The position numbers and the translations under genes were made by a program. From an uncultured Asticcacaulis sp. (GTDB lineage Bacteria; Pseudomonadota; Alphaproteobacteria; Caulobacterales; Caulobacteraceae), in assembly GCA_946480525.1 (NCBI GenBank), contig CAMLLA010000074.1, positions 1 through 13,429 of the forward strand: a stretch of 13,429 nucleotides of DNA, written 5' to 3'. Below the pieces are notes generated by a model. The model did not search any database. It saw only the letters and a program-made list of their open reading frames with translations, and had not been told where the DNA came from. Every line of letters begins with the position of its first letter. Positions within the stretch are counted from its first letter, which is position 1. Below are positions 6,881 to 13,429 of this stretch, in pieces.

Positions 6881-9277
6881 TCATGCAGTCTTGTAGGAGG
6901 TTTCGCTGGCCATTCGGATGGCCGCCATCGGATCCAGGGCCGAGCCCGACGGAATATTGAGCCAAAGCGCCACGGCGTTCAGCAGGGTGGCGGGCATGAT
7001 CGGTTTCGTCAGCATGGCATTCATGCCGGCCGACAGACAGGCCTGAAGGCGGGCCTCTCCGCCGGCGGCGGTCAGGCCGAGCAGAGGCGTGTCGGCATTG
7101 AACGGGCAGCCGCCACGGATGGCGCGGGTGGCGGCGAAACCATCCATCACCGGCATATTGATATCCATCAGGATCAGGTCATAGGGCGCGCGCTGGCTGG
7201 CCTGAACCGCGTCATAGCCGTTGGCGGCGACCTCTATCTCGTGACCATAGGGCGTCAGCAGGTTGACAAGCAGGTCGGTCACCGCGTCCTGGTCGTCCAC
7301 CACCAGGATGCGGCCCGGCCGGTGCGGCACGGCGATCGGGGTCGCCTGCGCGTGGTTCATGTCGGGCAGCGGAATTTCGAACCAGAATTCGGCGCCTTCG
7401 CCCAGCACGCTGTCGACGCCGATCGTGCCGCTCATCAGTTCGATCAGCTGCTTGCAGATCGACAGGCCGAGCCCTGTGCCGCCAGGCATGTCGTGGCCGC
7501 TGCGGTCGACCTGGCTGAAGCGTTCGAACAGACGCGCCTGCCCGGCTTCGGATATCCCCGGTCCGGTGTCGCGGACGGATATGCGCAGGCGTTGAGCATC
7601 CCGCATCGAAAACTGCGACAGTGTGATGGTTACACCGCCGATCTCGGTAAACTTCACTGCGTTGCCGACCAGATTCAAAAGGACCTGATGCAGGCGTCCG
7701 TCGTCGACCAGCGCCTGTGGCGCCAGGGTGTCGGCGCCTTCGACCACGAGGCTCAGGCCTTTATTGCCTGCCTGCAGCGATAAAAGATCGACCACATCGG
7801 TCGCGATATCCGCCACCGACGCCGGGGCCAGGTCAAGCTCCAGCTGGCCGGCCTCCAGCTTGGAATGGTCGAGGATGTCGTTGATCAGGCTGAGCAGGCC
7901 CTGCCCCGCCGAATAGATGCGTTGCGAGTGGCGGCGAAGGTCTTCCCTGTCCGTCAGCAGATCACGCAGCAGGGCCGAGAACCCGATAATGCTGGTCAGG
8001 GGTGTCCGCAGTTCGTGGCTCATCGTCGCCAGGAACTGGGCCTTGGCCTCGGCGGCGGCGTTGGCCTCTATGCTGGCGCGCGCCAGGGCGTCTTCGGTTT
8101 CCTTCTGGTGCGAGATGTCGCGCACGACGTCCTGGAAGGCGGTAATCCGGTTGCCGGTGTCGTCCAGGATTGGCGACGGATGAGCTTCGACCCACAGGAC
8201 GTGACCATCCTTGTGCACGGCGCGATACCGGACACGCAGGCCCTCGTCCCATTCCCCGCCCCGGACATAGGCGCTATAGGCGGCAAAGGTCGCCTCGCAA
8301 TCTTCAGGGTGAATGACGTCTCTTACATTGCCACCGACGAGTTCCTCGGGCTGATAGCCCAGAATCTCTTTGACGGCGGGCGATATATATTCAATGCGTC
8401 CGGAAAGATCGAAGATTGTGATGATGTCGCCCGACTCATCGGCCAGCAGCCGATACCGCGCCTCGCTTTGCTCGAGCCGTTCCTGGTTGCGGACAAAGGT
8501 GGTTACATCCCGGCAGATGCCGAACAGGCCGGTAATCTCACCGCCTGGCGCACGCTCGCAAATCCCATGAGTCGTAACGATGCGGACATCGCCTTCGCGC
8601 GGGACACGCACCCGATAGGTAAAGCTGCCACCGCTGGCCAGGGCGGCATCAATGGCCTGCCGCGCATGCTGCTGGTCTTCGGGGTGATACAGGGCGATGA
8701 CCTCTTCCATGCCCGGCGGTCCGGCATTCGGATCTCGGCCGAAAATGCTGTAAACCTCTGCCGACCATTGCGTTTCACCGGTTGCCAGCATCCACGACCA
8801 GTGACCGACATTGGCCAGCTTTTCCGCCATCTGGAGGTAATCACGGTACTGGCGCAACTCACGCCGGGCACGCAGTTGTTCCTGCTCGAACATCCGGCGC
8901 TCCCTGGCCGGAAACAGGGCGATATGAGTAAGGACCTTCGCGCCTTCGGCCCCGGCCTGTCGCGCGCTCAACAGGACCGCCATGCTGGTACCATCGGCGA
9001 TCTGCAGGTCCAGCGACACTTCCTGTACTTTTCCGGCCAGCGCAAGTTGCGGGACCACACGCGCCTTGAAAATGAAGAAGGACGCCCGTGTCAGAAAGCT
9101 GCCGATATTGGCGGAATCCAGGGCGCCGGGTTCGACTCCGGCCATTTCACAAAAGCCGGAATTGGCCCGAACAATACGTCCGGCGTCATCGCAGACGACG
9201 AGGCCACACGGGCTGAGGTCGAACAGTTCGGCGGCGGTGGCGGCCTCACCGGCACGGACGACGGCGTTCAGGGTCAT
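6881..9277 (-). CDS. Soluble hybrid histidine kinase: RsbP-like PAS, two more PAS, HisKA, HATPase, receiver
   Basis: A 798-residue cytoplasmic kinase with no membrane segment. PAS1 (about 15-125) resembles the PAS of Bacillus RsbP: SPCGLVV near 22-28, the helix VVPQLALAGKVQEVSLDL at 74-91, DGTSMAVL at 95-102, and PARERRMFEQEQL leading into a helical linker. PAS2 (about 160-262) and PAS3 (about 275-390, HKDGHVLWVEAHPSP) follow. The kinase core has H421 in MSHELRTP, N539 in the N box, DTGPG (570-574) and GGTGLGLS (599-606). The receiver (about 656-775) has D661/D662, D705, T736 and K758. There is no HPt domain. The hydrolase stop overlaps the start (TGATG). ATG at 9277 is preferred to GTG at 9280, as AAGG lies 7 nt upstream. 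Context says that the partner hydrolase supplies the signal sensed by PAS1. Confidence 0.93.
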   Translation of the reverse strand: MTLNAVVRAGEAATAAELFDLSPCGLVVCDDAGRIVRANSGFCEMAGVEPGALDSANIGSFLTRASFFIFKARVVPQLALAGKVQEVSLDLQIADGTSMAVLLSARQAGAEGAKVLTHIALFPARERRMFEQEQLRARRELRQYRDYLQMAEKLANVGHWSWMLATGETQWSAEVYSIFGRDPNAGPPGMEEVIALYHPEDQQHARQAIDAALASGGSFTYRVRVPREGDVRIVTTHGICERAPGGEITGLFGICRDVTTFVRNQERLEQSEARYRLLADESGDIITIFDLSGRIEYISPAVKEILGYQPEELVGGNVRDVIHPEDCEATFAAYSAYVRGGEWDEGLRVRYRAVHKDGHVLWVEAHPSPILDDTGNRITAFQDVVRDISHQKETEDALARASIEANAAAEAKAQFLATMSHELRTPLTSIIGFSALLRDLLTDREDLRRHSQRIYSAGQGLLSLINDILDHSKLEAGQLELDLAPASVADIATDVVDLLSLQAGNKGLSLVVEGADTLAPQALVDDGRLHQVLLNLVGNAVKFTEIGGVTITLSQFSMRDAQRLRISVRDTGPGISEAGQARLFERFSQVDRSGHDMPGGTGLGLSICKQLIELMSGTIGVDSVLGEGAEFWFEIPLPDMNHAQATPIAVPHRPGRILVVDDQDAVTDLLVNLLTPYGHEIEVAANGYDAVQASQRAPYDLILMDINMPVMDGFAATRAIRGGCPFNADTPLLGLTAAGGEARLQACLSAGMNAMLTKPIMPATLLNAVALWLNIPSGSALDPMAAIRMASETSYKTA

Positions 9278-10089
9278 CACGCGGCCTTTTGCGAGGTTTG
9301 ATCAAGCCATGCGAGCATGGCCAGGCGCACCCTGTCCGGGTCGCTGAGGTGCGGGTAATGACCACGGGTATCCAGGATGACACGATCGCTGCCGGCAATG
9401 TGCGCCTCCATGTACTCCCCGACCTGGGGAGGGGAGATGATGTCGTCCTGGCACTGCATGATCAGGGTCGGAGTGACTACGGCGGCGAGGTCGGCGCGAT
9501 GGTCCGACAGAAAGATGACCCTGGCGAAATCGTGCATGACGTCGGCATCGTTGGCGACGAAGTAGCTTTCGAGCTCGGCCGTCAGTTCCGGCCGGTCGGC
9601 ATTGGCCATGACCAGTGGCGCCAGATAGGACGACCAGCCCTGCAACGACATTTCCAGAAATGCCAGAAGTTCCTCGATGCCGGCCCGGTCGAAACCGCCC
9701 TGATAGTCGTCCAGATTGAAATAGCAGGGCGACGCCCCCAGCACCATGATACTGTCGAACAGGTCGGGCCGCTTGCCGGCGGCGAGAAGCATGATCATGC
9801 CGCCGACGCTGTGGCCGATGGCGTCGACGCGGCTCAGCCCGCATCCCTCAAGAACTTCGATGAAGTCGTCGGCATAGGCGTGGAGCGTGGCGTAGCGGGC
9901 ACGGTCATAGGCGTTGCGATCGGACCTGCCGGCGCCGACATGGTCGAACGTGACGACCTGACGATCGCGCTCGAAATGCTCGGCGATATGACGCCACATG
10001 GTCTGGTCGCAACCATAACCGTGCAGGAAAACGATCGGCTTGCCGCCGGCGCCGCGGATATTGACGGCATTTCTTCTGATCACGGACAT
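9277..10089 (-). CDS. rsbQ: RsbQ-like alpha/beta hydrolase
   Basis: A 270-residue soluble alpha/beta hydrolase very close to Bacillus RsbQ in length and motifs: MSVIRRNAVNIRG at the start, HGYGCDQTMW (23-32), FDHVGAGRSD (48-57), the nucleophile elbow GHSVGG with S94, SPCYFN (120-125), RPEL..ELESYF (166-177), SDHRADL (195-201), acid D216 in QCQDDIISP, and base H244 in RGHYPHLSD. The catalytic triad is intact. RsbQ is also the bacterial relative of the plant receptors KAI2 and D14. In Bacillus, RsbQ acts with the PAS domain of RsbP to signal energy stress, probably by producing or handling a small hydrophobic ligand. Here the gene precedes, and overlaps the start of, a kinase with an RsbP-like PAS. 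The Shine-Dalgarno before the ATG at 10089 is weak. Alternative: a generic esterase; the context argues against this. Confidence 0.92.
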   Translation of the reverse strand: MSVIRRNAVNIRGAGGKPIVFLHGYGCDQTMWRHIAEHFERDRQVVTFDHVGAGRSDRNAYDRARYATLHAYADDFIEVLEGCGLSRVDAIGHSVGGMIMLLAAGKRPDLFDSIMVLGASPCYFNLDDYQGGFDRAGIEELLAFLEMSLQGWSSYLAPLVMANADRPELTAELESYFVANDADVMHDFARVIFLSDHRADLAAVVTPTLIMQCQDDIISPPQVGEYMEAHIAGSDRVILDTRGHYPHLSDPDRVRLAMLAWLDQTSQKAA

Positions 10090-10098
10090 GGCGGGACA

Positions 10099-10117
10099 CG
10101 CTGAAATGAACTCAGCG
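10099..10117. promoter_or_regulatory. Short inverted repeat in the rsbQ leader
   Basis: CGCTGA, a 7-bp spacer, then TCAGCG, ending 10 bp upstream of the rsbQ ATG. It could be an operator or a leader hairpin influencing translation, which would matter because the rsbQ ribosome-binding site is weak. The rest of the 106-bp gap to gntR shows no clear promoter. Confidence 0.3.
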
Positions 10118-10195
10118 CATCATGCATCCCCAGGGTTAGTATCCCCTTAAGCCGGTATCAAACTCCGCTTCGTGCAGGCGATTGCCCAGCGAACG

Positions 10196-10969
10196 TTAAT
10201 ACCCCGTCCGGCGCGACAAAGTATTGCGCTTGTCGCGCAGCCTCTGCCGCAGGGTTTCCATTTCAGCTGTTTCCGTCGCAACCAGCAAATATTCCCGCAC
10301 CTGCTCCAGGTGATGACGCATGGCGGCGCGGGCAGCGGCCGGGTCACGGCTGGCCAGGGCCCTGACGATCTGACGATGCTCATCGATGCGTGCGGCGCGG
10401 CCGCCGCCCTGGGCGCGTGTCATGATCTGCGATGCCAGCTTCGAGCGCGTACGCAGGTCCCACAGGTGATCGATCGTGTCGATCAGCGCGCTGTTGTCGG
10501 TGATGCCTGCCAGGTAGTCATGGAATTCACGATCGGCCTGTTCGCACTCGATTTCGCTGCCCCGGACCATACGTTCGATCAGTGCATCCAGCGCGCTGAT
10601 GTCCGCATCGGTGACGGCAGCGGCGGCAACGGCCGCGGTTTCGCCTTCGATGATAATGCGCGCTTCGATCAGTTCGAACGCGCCGACATCAAGATCTTCG
10701 CGAGACGCACCGCCTTCACTGTTGTTGCCGTTCGTTTCCGGTTCGATGACGTAGATGCCGGACCCGTGACGGATTTCGACCACGCCGTAGATTTCAAGGG
10801 CGATCATGGCCTCGCGCACGGTCGGGCGGCTGACTTCGAAGGTCTCGGCCAGCTCGCGTTCCGCCGGAAGCTTGTCGCCAACGGCGTATGTTCCGTTGCG
10901 GATGGCTTCGACGAGTTCGTCGGCGACGCGACGATAAAGGCGGACACTCTTGTTGGACGTGAGTTGCAT
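10196..10969 (-). CDS. GntR-family regulator, FadR subfamily (UxuR/ExuR-like)
   Basis: A 257-residue repressor-type protein. The winged helix spans about residues 8-77, with VGDKLPAERELAETFEVSRPTVREAM (30-55) and wing IRHGSGIYV (66-74), the standard GntR motif. A hydrophilic linker (78-92) leads to an FCD effector domain (about 95-230). D146, H150, H198 and H220 match the metal-binding tetrad of FCD domains, which usually bind a carboxylated ligand. Length and layout equal those of E. coli UxuR and ExuR, the hexuronate repressors. It lies downstream of the alpha-glucuronidase on the same strand, so glucuronate or a metabolite is the expected inducer (inference). AGGA is 4 nt before the ATG. 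The 124-bp gap to the upstream gene holds its own likely operator, so it may be autoregulated. Confidence 0.92.
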   Translation of the reverse strand: MQLTSNKSVRLYRRVADELVEAIRNGTYAVGDKLPAERELAETFEVSRPTVREAMIALEIYGVVEIRHGSGIYVIEPETNGNNSEGGASREDLDVGAFELIEARIIIEGETAAVAAAAVTDADISALDALIERMVRGSEIECEQADREFHDYLAGITDNSALIDTIDHLWDLRTRSKLASQIMTRAQGGGRAARIDEHRQIVRALASRDPAAARAAMRHHLEQVREYLLVATETAEMETLRQRLRDKRNTLSRRTGY

Positions 10970-11067
10970 GACATCCTGGCCGGGACGACAACCGGAAAGT
11001 CGCCGGCAGGGTCCCGAATCCCGCCAGTTGAAATCTTTCTAATCGATTTGTCGTATGAATGGCAAGG

Positions 11068-11078
11068 TGGTCAGGCCA
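11068..11078. promoter_or_regulatory. Candidate GntR operator upstream of gntR
   Basis: TGGTCAGGCCA, one base from the perfect dyad TGGTCAGACCA that is typical of FadR-subfamily sites. It shares TGGTCAG with the site before the alpha-glucuronidase. It lies in the gap after the alpha-glucuronidase stop, next to a weak minus-strand -35-like TTGCCA (11060-11065). GTCAGGC is also directly repeated at 11070-11076 and 11079-11085, which could make the match fortuitous. Confidence 0.4.
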
Positions 11079-11093
11079 GTCAGGCTCCCCCTG

Positions 11094-13253
11094 TCAACCC
11101 TTGCCCGGCGCATAGGGAAATTCCAGCGACATATAGTATTCGAGCGGCCTTGCGGGTTCCGCCTCGCCCGCGGGCAATGGCAAGCCGGACTTAGAGCGGA
11201 ACCACGCGATCGAAGCGTCGCGCCACCACTGCGCCTCCTTTTCCTGAATGATCAGGTTCGAGGAAACGGCGCGGAAACGCTGCGGATCGACATAGGCTTC
11301 CAGCCCCGTCCAGGTGCGCCGCATACCCGCCACCTCCCTGACACCTTCGCCACAGGTGACGGCGAGGCTGTCCCACAGGGTCCGGCCGTCCGGCATCTTC
11401 CACGTCCACGGCACGTGGTGAAACCACAAAAGGTACTTCGGATCGATTGTTTTCGGGTCGAGCCACTGCCTGGCCGCGCCCGGCGCATATTGCGCCAGGG
11501 CATTGCTGCCGGTCCTTGTCCGGTCGAAGCCGATCCCTTTGGCGTCGGCCTTTGCATAATAGCAGGGGTTCCACTCCGGCCGGCTGAGGTCGCAGACCCA
11601 CGGTCCCGGCCCATAGTGATGCCCGGTGGCCATCTGGTGATGCAGGCCCAGCGGCGTCATGTACTTCACGACCGTCTCACGCGACGCCATCATCATATCG
11701 ACGACAGGCGCGACAAAGGCCGGGTCGTTGCTCCAGGTCATCTTCGTCCAGTCGGCGGCGATGTCGCGGCTGGAGGCGCCGGGATTCCACGCCAGGCGGC
11801 CGAAGCCATACCAATCGGCCTGGTTGAAGTCCGATCCCGTCCAGTCGCGGTCGTCACCGATATTGGCGACACCGGCCATCCCCGTCAGAGGCGTTGCTTC
11901 CAGCACGTCGGCGACTGTCAGCTTTTTTGACTTCTTTCGATCCTGGCCCCTGCCCTGGAACGTATCGGCGTCGAGCACCTCTTCGTACAGGGCTGTCGAA
12001 TAGACGAGATGCGTCGCCTGCCCCAGATATTCCTTGGTCAGCTGCACTTCCAGCATCTGGTTGGTTTTCGGCATGGCGCCGAACAACGGATGGAAGGGTT
12101 CGCGGGGCTGGAAGTCGATGGCGCCGTTCTTGATCTGCAGAAGGACGTTCGGCGCGAATGCGCCGTCAAGCGGCTGAAGCTCGCTGTAGGCCTGCTTGGC
12201 GCGGTCGTCGGCATCGTGTTCCGAGTAGATGAAGGCCCTCCACATGACGATGCCGCCGTGCGGCTTCAACGCTTCGGCCAGCATGTTGGCGCCGTCGGCG
12301 TGGCTGCGCTTGTAATCGCCGGGTCCCGGCTGGCCTTCCGAATTGGCCTTGACCAGAAAACCGCCGAAATCGGGAATGGTGGCGTAGGTTTCGTCGGCCT
12401 TGGCCTTCCACCACGCCCTGACGCAAGGGTCGAGCGGATCGGCGGTCGGGCAGCCCTTCAGCTCCATCGGGGCCGAAAAGCGCGCCGACAGGTACACCTT
12501 CATGCCGTAGGGCCGCAGGACCTGGGCGACCGCCGCCGCCTTGGCAAGATAGGGCGCGGTCAGGCTGACGGCCTTCGAGTTGACGTTGTTGAGCACCGCG
12601 CCATTGATGCCGACCGAGGCATTGGCGCGGGCATAGTCCGTATACCGGTCATCGACCAGATCCGGTAACCGCCACCAGTCCCAGATGGAATCGCCGGCAT
12701 AGCCGCGTTCGACGTGGCCATCGAGATTGTCCCAGTGGTTGAGGACACGCACCTGAAGTTTCGGCGCGTCATTGATGTCGAGTCTCGTAACCTCCCGCCG
12801 TGTCTGGATCAGGCTCAGGTAACGGAAGGCGCCATAAAGCACGCCGACATCGCTGTTGGCGGCAATGACCGTGGCCGGATGACCGTCGATGGTCACGCTG
12901 CGGATGACAAAACCCTCCTTGCCGACCGTGTCGAGCGGCAGGTTGAGACCCCTGACGATCGGAGAGCCGGCGGGTGTACCCAATACGATGGCGCCATCGG
13001 CAAGCGTGTCGACAACCGGCACATCCGCCGCCAGCATGCCTTTCAGGCCGCGCTGCAACTCAACCTCGGCCGCATCCAGCGTTGCGCCCGATCCGCCGAC
13101 GATGACGGTCGCCCCTGGCCGGTACTGGCTCTGGGCGGTCGCGTCGACAGGCCGGTACCGCAGCCACAGATCATAACCGTCTTCGGCCACGGCAGGCATT
13201 CCAGACACCAGTGACAGGGCCAGGCACAACCCGGCGGCAAGGCGAAAGCGCAT
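11094..13253 (-). CDS. aguA: Secreted GH67 alpha-glucuronidase
   Basis: Exo-acting alpha-glucuronidase of 719 residues, releasing (4-O-methyl)glucuronic acid from the non-reducing end of xylo-oligosaccharides. A signal peptide (MRFRLAAGLCLALSLVSGMPAVA, cut after A23) sends it to the periplasm or beyond. The N-terminal domain (about 25-155) is followed by the catalytic barrel starting near LNHWDNLDGHVERGYAG (171-187). GH67 catalytic residues are seen: acid E306 in KANSEGQPGP, an aspartate in the SEHDADDRAKQAY segment (D347-D350), and E385 in QIKNGAIDFQPREP. Length matches the family. The start at 13253 is set by the signal peptide and GGAGG (13259-13263), 5 nt upstream; an upstream in-frame start at 13298 would place 15 residues before the signal and is rejected. 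No other xylanolytic gene is in the window. Confidence 0.97.
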   Translation of the reverse strand: MRFRLAAGLCLALSLVSGMPAVAEDGYDLWLRYRPVDATAQSQYRPGATVIVGGSGATLDAAEVELQRGLKGMLAADVPVVDTLADGAIVLGTPAGSPIVRGLNLPLDTVGKEGFVIRSVTIDGHPATVIAANSDVGVLYGAFRYLSLIQTRREVTRLDINDAPKLQVRVLNHWDNLDGHVERGYAGDSIWDWWRLPDLVDDRYTDYARANASVGINGAVLNNVNSKAVSLTAPYLAKAAAVAQVLRPYGMKVYLSARFSAPMELKGCPTADPLDPCVRAWWKAKADETYATIPDFGGFLVKANSEGQPGPGDYKRSHADGANMLAEALKPHGGIVMWRAFIYSEHDADDRAKQAYSELQPLDGAFAPNVLLQIKNGAIDFQPREPFHPLFGAMPKTNQMLEVQLTKEYLGQATHLVYSTALYEEVLDADTFQGRGQDRKKSKKLTVADVLEATPLTGMAGVANIGDDRDWTGSDFNQADWYGFGRLAWNPGASSRDIAADWTKMTWSNDPAFVAPVVDMMMASRETVVKYMTPLGLHHQMATGHHYGPGPWVCDLSRPEWNPCYYAKADAKGIGFDRTRTGSNALAQYAPGAARQWLDPKTIDPKYLLWFHHVPWTWKMPDGRTLWDSLAVTCGEGVREVAGMRRTWTGLEAYVDPQRFRAVSSNLIIQEKEAQWWRDASIAWFRSKSGLPLPAGEAEPARPLEYYMSLEFPYAPGKG

Positions 13254-13285
13254 GAAGGCCTCCAAATATACTTGAAATTCAACAG

Positions 13286-13313
13286 ACCATAGCGACAAAA
13301 TTGGTCAGATCAA
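13286..13313 (-). promoter_or_regulatory. Possible promoter of the alpha-glucuronidase
   Basis: On the minus strand TTGATC (13313-13308), a 16-bp spacer, then TATGGT (13291-13286). The leader would be about 25 nt and contain the GGAGG site. The -35 box sits inside the candidate operator, so a bound repressor would block polymerase. Confidence 0.35.
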
Positions 13314-13314
13314 T
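13300..13314. promoter_or_regulatory. Candidate GntR (UxuR-like) operator before the alpha-glucuronidase
   Basis: ATTGGTC-A-GATCAAT, a 15-bp dyad with one mismatched pair, close to the FadR-subfamily consensus (PdhR and UxuR sites have ATTGGT..ACCAAT ends). It is 46 bp upstream of the ATG. The GntR gene downstream is the obvious candidate binder. A further GACCA half-site lies at 13285-13289. Confidence 0.5.
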
Positions 13315-13315
13315 A

Positions 13316-13329
13316 GATTGTCGACGATC
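13316..13329. promoter_or_regulatory. Second palindrome upstream of the alpha-glucuronidase
   Basis: GATTGTCGACGATC, a 14-bp dyad centred on GTCGAC with a single mismatched pair (12 of 14 bases symmetric). It is one base from the preceding candidate operator. It could be a second regulator site or chance symmetry around a six-base palindrome. Confidence 0.3.
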
Positions 13330-13429
13330 ATTTTCAAACTTCGTTCATAATACACTGGTACCGAATCGCATCGATTTCTTACATCGGCAGCACGATAAGA
13401 ACATCATGGGGCTACAATCTTCAAATCCA

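Larger units (their letters stand above)
13254..13429. other. Upstream region of the alpha-glucuronidase
   Basis: A 176-bp stretch to the window edge with no gene visible. It holds the likely operator and promoter of the alpha-glucuronidase (13286-13314) and a second palindrome (13316-13329). Farther out is a TATTAT-like element on the minus strand near 13350. A neighbouring gene may begin beyond the edge. Confidence 0.6.

Noticed and set aside
7865..9301. Long plus-strand open frame (478 codons) opposite the histidine kinase
   Set aside because: It is antisense to a gene with unmistakable PAS, HisKA and HATPase motifs; its translation shows no domain. High-GC codon bias creates long antisense frames.
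9289..10104. Plus-strand open frame of 271 codons almost coextensive with rsbQ
   Set aside because: It mirrors rsbQ on the other strand with no family features, whereas the minus strand has a full catalytic triad.
10172..11194. Plus-strand open frame of 340 codons across gntR and the following gap
   Set aside because: It is antisense to a clear GntR gene, with no recognisable motif or ribosome-binding site.
1..13253. A single polysaccharide-utilisation locus linking TBDR and alpha-glucuronidase
   Set aside because: About 9 kb of unrelated sulfur-type and signalling genes lie between them, and the candidate operators differ. A shared function is possible but not supported.
13254..13298. Upstream start for the alpha-glucuronidase
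   Set aside because: It would put 15 residues before a normal signal peptide; the ATG at 13253 has a strong GGAGG at good spacing.

Overview
The window reads as a chromosomal segment of a Gram-negative alphaproteobacterium, most likely in Caulobacterales (Caulobacter or Asticcacaulis type). The grounds are the high-GC coding sequence, a TonB-dependent receptor (TBDR) of the Caulobacter/Xanthomonas carbohydrate class, a cupin-like protein beside it, and a GH67 alpha-glucuronidase. This placement comes from recognising gene families, not from a database search. I see no rRNA, tRNA, CRISPR array, transposase, integrase or obvious broken gene.

Left part (1-3538): a TBDR on the minus strand runs off the left edge. 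It diverges, across about 500 bp of non-coding DNA, from a JmjC/cupin_8 protein whose metal site resembles FIH. A perfect 7-bp inverted repeat lies between them. Middle-left (3539-6427): a PLP aminotransferase of the methionine/kynurenine-transaminase type and, upstream of it behind a strong hairpin, a cytoplasmic protein related to DszB (sulfinate desulfinase) and SsuA-like binding proteins. The latter is transcribed divergently from a four-cysteine Rrf2 regulator. This stretch looks sulfur-related, but that is inference.

Middle-right (6439-10089): a tightly packed minus-strand operon encodes an RsbQ-like alpha/beta hydrolase, then a soluble triple-PAS hybrid histidine kinase whose first PAS looks like the PAS of Bacillus RsbP, then a stand-alone receiver. 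In Bacillus, RsbQ and the RsbP PAS act together to control a PP2C phosphatase. Here the same input pair appears to feed a phosphorelay. I consider this the most interesting system in the window.

Right part (10196-13253): a FadR/UxuR-type GntR regulator lies downstream of a secreted GH67 alpha-glucuronidase, both on the minus strand. The upstream regions of both genes carry variants of TGGTCAGACCA, a sequence typical of FadR-subfamily operators. This suggests that the regulator controls glucuronate release from xylan fragments and possibly itself. The TBDR at the left edge may serve the same kind of plant polysaccharide use, but it is 9 kb away and its substrate is unknown.
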